This document shows, one piece after another, positions 55,670-64,000 of a DNA stretch of 64,000 nt; position 1 is the first letter of the stretch; every line of letters begins with the position of its first letter. Origin of the DNA: Stomoxys calcitrans. Its lineage: Eukaryota > Arthropoda > Insecta > Diptera > Muscidae. The position numbers and the translations under genes are program-made. Location: contig NC_081554.1 of assembly GCF_963082655.1 (NCBI RefSeq), positions 98,008,232-98,072,231 of the forward strand. The letters are read 5' to 3'. The notes under the pieces were generated by a model. It ran no database searches. It was not told the origin of the DNA and saw only the letters and a program-made list of their open reading frames with translations.

Positions 55670-56443
55670 AGATTGCACTATCGATATTATAGACCAATTT
55701 GGAACATACTTACAACACTACGTGTAATATTTTGTCTAAGTCGGATAATAATTGCCCCCTAGAGAGGTTTAAGAAGTAGTATAGCAGATCGGTTTATATA
55801 GGACCTAAATCAGATGATGTATCGATATTGTCCAGTTGTGGGAAGTTATAACAAAACACGATGTGTCAAATCGGACAAAAATTGCGCGATCTGGACGCTC
55901 AAGAAATCTAATCCCGAGATTGGTTTATATAGAGGCTGTATCTAAACATGGACCGATTTGGTTCATTTACAACCTCTACAAACCTACACTTAATAGAAGT
56001 AAAATTTTAATTTGCCTATGAACATTTTATTAAGAAACAAGGTAAACGTGCTGTCCGATTAAAATTTAAGCTCAATGACGAGGAGTCTCCTTTTTTAGCC
56101 GAGTCCGAACAGCGTACCGCAGTGCGACACCCCTTTTTGAAGAAGTTTTTACATGGCTGCCATACCAAATGGTACAGTACATCACAAATGGCATCAGCAT
56201 TCGGAGGGTATAATCACCGCTGACAATTTTGTATAATGTCCTCGCCAGGATTCGAACCCCGGCATTCAGCGTCATAGGTGGAAATGCTAACGTCTGCGCT
56301 ATGCTGGCCTCTTTAAAATAAGTGTTTGTGCAAAATTTCGACCGGTTAGCTTAACTCATTCGGAAGTGTGCTTGCTTTCGTTATATACTTTATGTGGATT
56401 AGACCAATATTTCGCGGTGTTACAGACGGAAAAAGGGGGGTAT
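55670..56443 (-). mobile_element. DINE-like family A, old copy split by a SINE
   Basis: Two to three diverged array units (ATCGGTTTATATAGGACC), then ATGGACCGATTTGGTTCATT, the SINE at 55999-56311, then AAGTGTTTGTGCAAAATTTC, remnants of the core and a head reduced to AAAGGGGGGTATA at 56443. The tail is missing. Confidence 0.6.
55999..56311 (-). mobile_element. tRNA-derived SINE, complete or nearly so
   Basis: On the minus strand the 5' head starts GGCCAGCATAGCGCAGACG at about 56310: TAGCGCAGACG fits the pol III A box. GGGGTTCGAATCCTGG about 50 bases further on is a perfect B box (GGTTCGAATCC). A body of about 200 bp follows, with TGTCGCACTGCGGTACGCTG, GACTCGGCTAAAAAAGGAG, then TTAAGCTTAAATTTTAATCGG-type sequence read as CAATGAGCTT on plus-strand complement, and the 3' end in an AT-rich segment. 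It is inserted in a family A copy. A 3' fragment of the same family is at 5905. It has no protein-coding capacity and would depend on a LINE for retrotransposition. Confidence 0.75.
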
Positions 56444-56465
56444 AAAAACAACTAAAAAACCATTC

Positions 56466-56925
56466 CATCCAGTTTGTCCGTGCCGGAGTGTGGATACCCA
56501 CCACAATGGATGTATATATTATCCAGTTTTATTACAACCCTACTTATCCATAGTAATATCCTTATATGAACCGATCTGGATCATTTTTGGTTCAGGCGAC
56601 GAGAAGCCTTTCACAAGTTCGAATCTAAAATTTCAGTGCAATCAGGTAATATATCCTCTTTTTATGGGATTACGTCCCTAAATCGGCAGATCGCTCAATA
56701 TGGCAGCTATATTAAAATATGGTCTGATATGGATCATATATGGTGGATATAAGATCCAGAACCGTCAGATAGGCCTATATAGTAGATCTATCCAAATTTG
56801 GTCTGTTGTGGACCATACACGAATCGGATGTCATATGACCAAGTGCAACTAACTGCTCCAAATGTCAAAGAAATCGGCATATAAACACACCTGTTTTGAG
56901 CTTAACGCTCACAATCGACACATTG
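56466..56925 (-). mobile_element. DINE-like family B-type copy, degraded
   Basis: CCGGAGTGTGGATACCCACC, two to three units with ATCGGCAGATCGCTCAATAT and GGCAGCTATATTAAAATATG. The tail palindrome is unrecognisable and the head is missing. Confidence 0.5.
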
Positions 56926-56965
56926 GTCTATATAAGGGATTGGAAAATAACGATAGTACCAATAC

Positions 56966-57039
56966 TATCGATATTTATTATTAGAAATATCGAGAATGTC
57001 GAATTTTATGAATATCGATACAATAATGGATTATCGATA
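56966..57039. promoter_or_regulatory. Cluster of three TATCGATA (DRE-like) sites
   Basis: The palindrome TATCGATA occurs at 56966-56973, 57013-57020 and 57032-57039. It is the Drosophila DNA-replication-related element bound by DREF and, through CGATA, by the BEAF-32 boundary factor. A CGATA half-site at about 56951 and AATATCGAG near 56987 add to the cluster. No host gene start is visible beside it, so a role as promoter or boundary is inference. Confidence 0.4.
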
Positions 57040-57359
57040 TACAATAATGGATTCAGATCGAGTATCTCTGTATTTTATATTATGCGCTTAACTGATGCAC
57101 ATTAACCCGCAGAATCGAATTAGGTTGGAATCAGCATTGTCATCGAATACGTAGCTATGAATTCTATCCCTGACTCGCTCATGTCACAAATAGCTGTAGC
57201 CATGAGTAAAGTTTTGGAGCAGGAAAAACACTTATGAAGATACAGAAGAAGTGTATCCGGATACAGCAGCACATCGTATAAAGTGAAACGGCATGTAACG
57301 ATTAAGAAATATTGAAGATGCTGGTAAAGTGAAGCTGGAGTTCCGAAGATTAGGTGCCT

Positions 57360-58103
57360 TCTTTAGTTGCGAACTCTTATGATGGGCTCAATTTTTAAGT
57401 TTTGTAGAAAATAGACGTAGTTTTCTAACATAAATGAGCTCGTTAAATTCCTTCGACTTCCTCTTGATGAAACCTAGCGTATACATTGATCTACCCAAAC
57501 AAGATTCAATATGAGCGTCAAACCTCAGCTTGCTATCAGGTTAAACCTCTAAGTGGTTAAATTAAGGATCTCATCCAGTCGATATCCATTAATAAAATAT
57601 GAAGCGGATCTCACCACTTAGCTAATTCATGTAAGTCCCGTTGAAGGATAAAGCAATCCGCATTCAATAAAATAGGGGTATAAAGCATCATTAGCGTACA
57701 CTAAAATCTTTGAAGCACGAATGACTGATATTAGATTGTTAAAATATAGGGCGAAAACAACTGAACCTAGGTGACTTTCCTGTGGACACCAGATGAGACA
57801 TGAATTGGACATAACAAACAGCTTTAAACAAGACACGTTCTACGTGATAGATAGGACGATATCCAGTGCAGAAGGTAGGTTGGATACCAGATTTTGCTAA
57901 GTTAACATATAAGAAGGCTATGGCTTAACTTATCAAAAGCCTTACTGAAATCCGTTTATATTAGATTGTGAATGTTAAGATATAGGGCTTTTGACAAGAT
58001 AAGCCATAGCTTTCTTATCTGGTATCCAACCTCCCTTCTGCACAGGATATCGTCCTATCTATCACGTAGAACATGTATTGTTTAAAGCTGTTTGTCATGT
58101 CCA
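57360..58103 (-). pseudogene. Jockey-type non-LTR reverse transcriptase fragment (N3)
   Basis: Minus-strand frames give KLSHSLLI, YPTYLLHWISSYLSRRT, QESHLGSVVFALYFNNL (usual PQGSHLGPLLF), SVIRASKILVYANDA (usual YADD; second Asp present, first replaced by Asn) and, further on, DAHIESCLGRSMYTLGFIK and KEFNELIYVRKLRLF. This order is typical of jockey-like elements. The upstream end is duplicated in inverted orientation (57806-57942 and 57986-58103). Not functional. Confidence 0.65.
57806..58103. repeat. Inverted duplication of a retrotransposon segment
   Basis: 57806-57942 (GGACATAACAAACAGCTTTA ... CTTATCAAAAGCC) is repeated as its complement at 57986-58103 (GGCTTTTGACAAG ... AAAGCTGTTTGTCATGTCC), with a 43-bp spacer. 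The right arm lacks about 20 bp (ATTTTGCTAAGTTAACATAT). Arms differ at only a few positions. Confidence 0.8.
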
Positions 58104-58227
58104 CTTCCAACAACTGTGCTAAGTATGGTTCAAATCGGTCAATAACCTGATATAGCTGTCATATAAACCAATCTGGGGTCTTGACTCCTTGAGCCTCTAG
58201 AGGACGCAATTCTTATTGGATTTGATT
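58104..58227 (+). mobile_element. DINE-like family A, one array unit
   Basis: TTCCAACAACTGTGCTAAGT, CTGATATAGCTGTCATATAA, TTGAGCCTCTAGAGGACGCA. It directly abuts the right arm of the inverted duplication. Confidence 0.6.
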
Positions 58228-58778
58228 AGTTGACGAAAATAAATCAAGTAAAACTTAAAACTGGCAATGGTGTAGAAATATCTTCGCACGAGTATTCTGA
58301 TTTATAGTTCTACCACCTTTTCTTATATATTAGGAAAACTTTAGGACATATAAAAATATGATGCAAATTATAAGCATATACGGCAATAGTTGGATACAAC
58401 TTTTATCGGGCGTCTTTTTAATCAAAAAATGGATTTTCGATCGATTTTAATAAAGCTCGAAGGAGAACTTAGCGACATAATTTCAGCAGAATGTAGATAG
58501 TTCTTCGTAAAAATTGGTTTACATTTTTTTTTTGAAATATCTAACAATTATAGTTGCTTATTGTTTTCAGTTTGTTTGCGTAAAACTTTATGGAAATAAA
58601 AATCATTAAAAACCAGTTGATGGACACAAACAATAATCGTTGAAAACACTACACCGAAAAAATTGGCTACTCATTTAAAAGAATCGAGCCACACATAAGC
58701 AAACTTAAAGATGATAAATCCTCCAACTTCTTTTAAGAATTTTTTGACTTGATTTTAAGGATTTTTTATTTTCGTCAA
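58228..58778. other. AT-rich interval, nothing recognised
   Basis: No repeat family or open frame of note. Confidence 0.5.
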
Positions 58779-58892
58779 AAGTCGTTACTGGCAACGTTGA
58801 GTCTGTCGGCATGTTTTCCGACTAGACAGTGACAAGTTATGACGGACGCAATGACCGATATGGTAGACCTCTCCACGTCTACATTAGGCCGA
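58779..58892 (-). mobile_element. N1 retrotransposon, C-terminal fragment
   Basis: GTCGTTACTGGCAACGTTGA, GCATGTTTTCCGACTAGACA and TATGACGGACGCAATGACCG match 49260-49340 of the minus-strand N1 copy. About 114 bp. Confidence 0.6.
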
Positions 58893-59814
58893 AAAATTTT
58901 GGAAATTTGGTATGGAAATGTTTTTTGGCCTAGAGCCTATTAAAATTGGAAGAAATCGATTCAGATTTTGATATCGCTCCCATTTATATGTTCGTCCGAT
59001 TTGCAGTAATACTGCAATCAAATGGTCATTTGTTTGTGGATTCTCTCGAAATATGGCATGAAGGATTTTCACTTGACTCTCGACATTATAGATGAATTTC
59101 ATAGAAATCGGTACAGATTTAAATATAGCTGACATATATATCGCCTTACTTCAAGCGCATTTATTGACCCCTCTTGCCAAAATTTTGCAAAACGCTTTCC
59201 TGGACAACTGTCACAGTATCTAAGAAGTTTGGTCGAAATCGGTTCAGATTTAGGTATAGCTTCCATATATATGTTCGTCCGATTTTGTGAAATATTGCAA
59301 TAAAGTGCTCATTTGTTAACCGATTCTCTCGAAATTTGGCAGCAAGGATTTTCTTATGACTCTGGATAGCACTGGTAAATTCCATGGAAATCGGCCCATG
59401 TTGAGATACAGCTGTCATATATGTATATCGCCCGATTTTCACTTTTAAGCCACTGCAAGCGCATTTTTTGACCAATCTTGTCAAAATATTGCACAACGCT
59501 TTTCTCAACGAGTACCACATTATCTGAGAAGTTTGCCCGAAATCGGTTTAGAATTAGATATAGCTCCCATATATATGTTCGTCCGATTTTGGGAAATATT
59601 GCAATAAAGTGCTCATTTGTTAACCGTAGTTATTACAGTTTGAACATATTTGCTCGAAATGTGATACGGATTGTTTAGTAACCCATCTGAAAACATCGAG
59701 CGAGGTCCATCAAAATTGGTTCAGAATTAGACATAGCTCCCACTTTGTACCTATAGGGTAGGTGTGGGGTATTATAAAGTCGACACCGCCCGACTTTTGC
59801 CTTTCCATACTGGT
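58893..59814 (+). mobile_element. DINE-like family C, array and tail
   Basis: Array phrases alternate: GTTCGTCCGATTTTG at about 58992, 59275 and 59577, and ATATATCGCC/ATATCGCCCGATTTTC units between them, so the repeat is a dimer near 300 bp made of two ~151-bp units. The tail is GGTAGGTGTGGGGTATTATA, GTCGACACCGCCCGAC, CTTTCCATACTGGT at 59814. The head is missing. Confidence 0.65.
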
Positions 59815-59869
59815 TTTGCTTTGCTTATAGCACAACGAATAGAACAGAACATAATTGGATTCGTTGGAA

Positions 59870-60165
59870 AATGAATGGCTTCAAATGGTTGTGGTCCAGG
59901 GTTTTGTGACTTAGTGTATTCATTTGTATCTCCCAGAGGAAGGAGAGATATACCAATTCATAACTATATATATCGATGCGTCTGTCGACCCGTCTGCCTG
60001 CCCCTGTTTATTTGTGTACAAAGTACAGATCGCAATTTCCATCCGATCGTCTTCAAATTTGGCAAAGAAGCAAAGCCTGTAAAAATCGCCAGGTTTGGAT
60101 ATCGCCCCCATATATACGTTCGTCCGATTCGGGCTAATATTGCGGAAGTTTTCTTGTTTATGGTT
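59870..60165 (+). mobile_element. DINE-like family C, head-side fragment
   Basis: TCTGTCGACCCGTCTGCCTG, TTTATTTGTGTACAAAGTAC and CGCCCCCATATATACGTTCG match the order in the copy at 45439. Outer head and tail are absent. Confidence 0.5.
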
Positions 60166-61303
60166 AATGAATTATTGTTTTGCTTATACAGATGGAAATT
60201 ATTGCTTGAACTCCTTTATCCCTTTTTAGTTTCTGCATGTTTTTATTTGGCACCATATTTACTTTCATTTTATTTCTTAATTCAATATGCCTTCTTAAGA
60301 AAATGAATTTTGTATTTCTTGAAAATAATTGCTCGTAGCCCCATTTGTATGCGACCTTGGAAAGTAGAAACTAAATTGGTAATGAACATCATCATTAGTA
60401 TCCAGGGATTATTATCAATTCGTTTACAGCTTTTTTACTCCGCCTACCGTAGGACAGCCAAAAAATTCATTACAATTGAAAGACCAGCAGCAGTGGTTTC
60501 ATTGCCTCCAGGACCTGTACCACCCAAGTTCTTGTCGCGCATACTTACCATCTGCCAGCATTGCTAGGTATTTGGCCATGAAAGAATTTGCAGTAACGCC
60601 TGGGGGTTTTTTGATTAGTACAATGCGGTTTCAACGTTTTAGCAATTATGGCACACCCAGATAACACAAAAGGATGCCAAGGCGAGGTGCTGTGATGCTT
60701 ACTCCAGGAACATAATTTAAGGCCTTGACAAGAACAACCATGAATGCGAGTGTGAATACTTGGAAACAACGGGCTGCATTCTCATTATAAATACCTCCAT
60801 AGATGTTGTTTCTTCATGTTCATTGTTTCACAGTGCATTATCCTTTAACAGACTCTAGTGCAAAGAATATATTATCGTGTTATTCTGAATTAAAGACAAC
60901 TTCGCCAAGTAACAGCAAGAAAAAAAAACAGAAACATTTGCTCCCTGCAGCATTTAAGAAAAGAGCAACAACTGCTAAGAAAAGCTCCGAACTTCTGCAA
61001 GAACCGCCTCAAGAAATGATTTACCAGCATATGGAGACGGGTGGCCACACTGTACTCAACACTCTTTGAATTGAGAAAACAATGGCATTCCATCTTTGTA
61101 CTTTCCTTCGACATTCCATGCTAAAAAGAAACTATTGTGGTTCTGACTGTTAGTTAGGTACAAGCAGGGAACGAAGCAAATGAAATGCAATACTGTCTTG
61201 TCTCTGCACTTCCCCCAAAGCTTGTACACTTAAAAAAAATTAATGGCTCAAAAGGCAGCAATAGCTAACAGATCTTACGAAATATGTGACCATTCCAAAT
61301 GAA
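60166..61303. other. Non-repeat interval, no gene recognised
   Basis: The part 60430-60780 is less AT-rich and has frames on both strands (60476-60664 plus, 60769-60545 minus); 60803-61069 plus encodes a Lys-rich peptide (SNSKKKKQKHLLPAAFKK). None resembles a known family and no splice or start signals are persuasive. Possible host exons cannot be excluded. Confidence 0.3.
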
Positions 61304-62017
61304 GACAAGTGAATGAAGGCTAAGTTCGGACGGGACGAATTTTATATACCCTCCACCATAAATCACATTTGTCGAGTTCTTTGTCCGGTATCTCTTTTTA
61401 TGCAAATAAAGGATTATGTATTAGAATTGCTAAGCTATTGGAGCTATATCAAGTTATAGTCCGATTGGGACCATAATTATACTGAATGTTGGAGACCATA
61501 GTAGAAGTGATTTGCAAAATTTCAACCAATTCGTATAAGAATTGCGCCCTTTAGGAAGAAGATCGGGAGATCAGTTTATATGTGATCTGCATCAGGCTAT
61601 GCACTGATTCAGACCATTTTTTACACTTTTGTTGAAGGTCGTGGGAGAAGCCGTTGTACAAAATTTTGCCAAATCGGATAAGATTCCAGATGAAATAGTC
61701 GTTTAAATCATAACAAAACAACTCATGCAAAATTTCAGCAGCTATATTAAAACATGGACCGATATGGCCCATTTACAATCTCAACCGACCTACACTAATA
61801 AAAAGTATTTGTGTAAAATTTCAAACGCATAGCTTTACTCCTTCGAAAATAAGCGTGCGTTCGACAGACAGATGGGCGGACGAAGGGACGGACATGGCTA
61901 AAATGGCATGACGATCCAGAAGATATATACAGTTTTTGGGATCTTAGACGAATATTTCGAGGTGTTACAATCGGAAGAACGAAATTTGTATAACCCCATC
62001 TTATGGTGGAGGGTATA
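61304..62017 (-). mobile_element. DINE-like family A, internally deleted
   Basis: Tail ACAAGTGAATGAAGGCTAAG with TTCGGACGGGACGAA, two units, a damaged CAGACAGATGGGCGGACG tract, core and head ending GGTGGAGGGTATA at 62017. Confidence 0.7.
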
Positions 62018-62930
62018 ATAGAATAGACTAGTCAAACAATCTTGGCCGAATCTTGGCAAACTACCATGGCGTACTCTGTAAAAACGTAGACAAACGTATT
62101 CATATTATATCTGGATTATTTTGAATAAATCAAATACTTTGAGCAATTTTGGAGGGGAGGGCATGAATGTACTTTGAGTATCAAATTTCTACTAAATTGG
62201 GCAAAATTCGTGCACCTATGGGCCTAAGAAGTCAGATCAGGAGATCAGCTTATATTGGAGCACTATATCTAGTTATGAATCTAAAAAGTTGTTTTTTAAA
62301 AGCTATAGGAAAGTTTTTCAAAAAATAAAAAAAAAAACAAAACACATTAAAATCAGAAAAATGCATGAAATATATAGTGCAACCTGTGTAACATGTCTGA
62401 CAATTTGAATAAGAATTGCGTCCTTTGGGGGCTCAAGAAGTAAAATAGAGAGACCGAGTTATTTGGGAGCTGTTTCAGGCTATAGACCGATTCAGACCAT
62501 AATAAACACGTATGTCGATGGTCATGAGAGAATCGGTCGTACAAGATTTCAGGCAAATCGGATAATAATTGCGACTTCTAGAGGCTCAAGAAGTCAATCG
62601 CAGATCGGTTTATATGGCAGCTATATCAGGTTATGAACCGATTTGAACCTTATTTGACACAGTTGTTGAAAGTAAGAATAAAATACGTCATGCAAAATTT
62701 CAGCCAAACCGGATAGGAATTGGGACCTCTAGAAGCTCAAGAAGTCAAGACCCAAAATCGGTTAATATGGTAGCTATATGCCCCATTTACAATCCCAACC
62801 GACCTACCACATTAGAAGTATTTGCGCAAAATTTCAAGCGGCTACCTTTACTGCTTAGAAAGTTAGCGTGCTTTCGACAGACAAACGGAGGGACGGGCAG
62901 ACGGACATGGCTAGATCGATTACAAGCGTT
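62018..62930 (-). mobile_element. DINE-like family A material, degraded
   Basis: A decayed tail near 62040 (CAATCTTGGCCGAATCTTGG), then, from 62380, better units (GGTTTATATGGCAGCTATAT) up to CAGACGGACATGGCTAGATC at 62915, where the head is cut off. Probably two overlapping old copies. Confidence 0.5.
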
Positions 62931-63357
62931 GTTCATTTGTAAGACGATTCATGGTATAATTATAGACCAAACTGAACATGTTTGACAGTGAAACAAAAAT
63001 GAAACGTGCGTGAGCTGTTTAAACCAATGTTCTCAAAAAGATAATAGCTAAAAACTTAGCCTTTGTATATACTGTATTAAGTTGAGATGTTGGAGGGCAT
63101 AAGCATTCTTTGCATACTAAATTTTAGTAAAATTGGGCAAAAACTAATGAATCTATACGCTAAAGAAGTTAATTCGGGAATCGGTTTATATGGGGGCCGT
63201 TACTATTTATTGACCAATATAACCGACATTAATGTTCGGTTCTGGAAGGTTTTTCATGTATCAAATATCAACATAACTGGATAAAAACTAATGATTCTTA
63301 GACCAATACTTCGATGCACGTTTAAGCTCTATATATTTGGAGGCGTTATACTTAAAA
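62931..63357 (-). mobile_element. Weak DINE-like array remnant
   Basis: CGGGAATCGGTTTATATGGG (63174) is one old unit. The rest is AT-rich and unrecognised. Confidence 0.3.
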
Positions 63358-64000
63358 ACAAGTAAAAAGCGATAAGTTCGGCCGGGCCGAACTTTGGATA
63401 CCCACCACCTCGGGTATATATGTAAACAACCTTTTGTCAAAATCCGGTGCAAAACTGACACCTTACGCCCCATTGCAGCTATATCAACATATGTTCCGAT
63501 TTGGACCAAATACTAATAAGTAAAAGTCATTGTTCAATTGTATATAACAAAATATTGGTCCTTTTAGTAGATATATCTAAAAATAAACCAATCTGAACTA
63601 TATACGACACGGATGTCGAAAAGCATAACATAAGTCAGTGTGTCAAATTTCAGTGCAATCGGATGAAAAATGCGCCTTTTATTGGGCCAAGACTTTAAAT
63701 CGAGAGATTGGTCTATATGGCAGCTATATCCAAATCTTGATCGATCTAGACCAAATTGCAGAAATATGTGGAGGGGCTTAACTTAACTCTTTGTCCCAAA
63801 TTTTGGCAACATCGGACAATAAATGCGCTTTTTATGGCCCCAAAACCTAAAACCGAGAGATCGGTCTATATGGCAGCTATATCGAAATCTGGACCGATCT
63901 GTGCGATAATGCAGAAGTATGTCAAGGGGCTTAACGTAACTCACAGTCCCAAATTTTCGCGACATCGCACAATAAATGCGCCTTTTATGGGACCAAAATC
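63358..64000 (-). mobile_element. DINE-like family B, cut by window end
   Basis: Tail ACAAGTAAAAAGCGATAAG at 63358 with TTCGGCCGGGCCGAACTTTG, then array units nearly identical to those at 9299-9960 (for example ATATACGACACGGATGTCGA, TTTAAATCGAGAGATTGGTC). It runs past the end of the window. Confidence 0.8.

Noticed and set aside
56230..56311. tRNA gene suggested by A and B boxes
   Set aside because: The boxes head a longer SINE body and a proper cloverleaf with anticodon stem is not visible.
59875..60306. Plus-strand frame of 143 codons with a hydrophobic end
   Set aside because: The first two thirds are family C repeat sequence; the hydrophobic end is the translation of a T-rich stretch.

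Overview
This window looks like nuclear DNA of a higher (calyptrate) fly, most likely a muscid related to Stomoxys, Musca or Haematobia. The reasons are AT-rich sequence, fly-style short introns and splice signals, Tc1 and mariner transposons, several RNase H-bearing non-LTR retrotransposons, and hundreds of copies of a short motif resembling the core of Drosophila INE-1/DINE-1 (CCATAAAGTATATATATTC followed by GATCTAGCCATGTCCGTC). The species call is inference. There is no bacterial, organellar or CRISPR content. Almost all short open frames here are translations of repeats.

Most of the window is built from non-autonomous, DINE-1/Helentron-like elements that I group by sequence. Family A begins TATACCCTCCACC and ends in the palindrome TTCGGCCCGGCCGAA followed by AGCACGCTTTTACTTGT. 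Family B begins TATACCCACCACCGAAGG. Families C and D have other heads and tails. All carry a head with the conserved core, a CGGA/GTCC minisatellite, an internal tandem array with a period close to 153 bp, and a tail with a short GC-rich palindrome. In this annotation '+' means TATACCC at the left and ACTTGT at the right. Elements lie between two T residues (two A residues for '-' copies) with no target duplication.

Layout. 0-8.3 kb: A and B copies around a few exon-like host fragments. 8.3-15 kb: one '+' strand non-LTR retrotransposon (N1) split by a mariner element, by a B copy that itself holds a head-to-tail dimer of A copies, and by another A copy. 16-24 kb: A, B, C and D copies, a mariner end and an RTE-like fragment. 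24.5-30.4 kb: non-LTR family N2 and a three-deep nest (B containing N2 containing A). 30.4-34 kb: low-repeat sequence, then a Helitron-like element with a GC-rich array of about 130-bp units. 34-38 kb: a long degraded N2 copy, an RTE-like fragment and a broken gene for a short repeat protein. 38-48 kb: A, B and C copies, a decayed DDE transposon and a duplicated unknown host gene. 48.4-53.3 kb: a Helitron-like element containing N1, which contains a nearly intact Tc1 transposon. 53-64 kb: B, C and A copies, a tRNA-derived SINE, a jockey-type fragment with an inverted duplication and a cluster of TATCGATA sites.

No complete host gene can be called. The host-like candidates are exon-sized pieces at 2018-2298, 2515-2704, 3349-3556, 7967-8224, 37390-37950 and 42855-43680. 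The only near-complete coding unit is the Tc1 transposase at 51471, which has one in-frame stop near its end. Non-LTR and DNA transposon genes are otherwise broken by stops, frameshifts and deletions. The main value of the window is as a record of insertion order: several filled and empty sites are present side by side, so element ends and target rules can be read directly.
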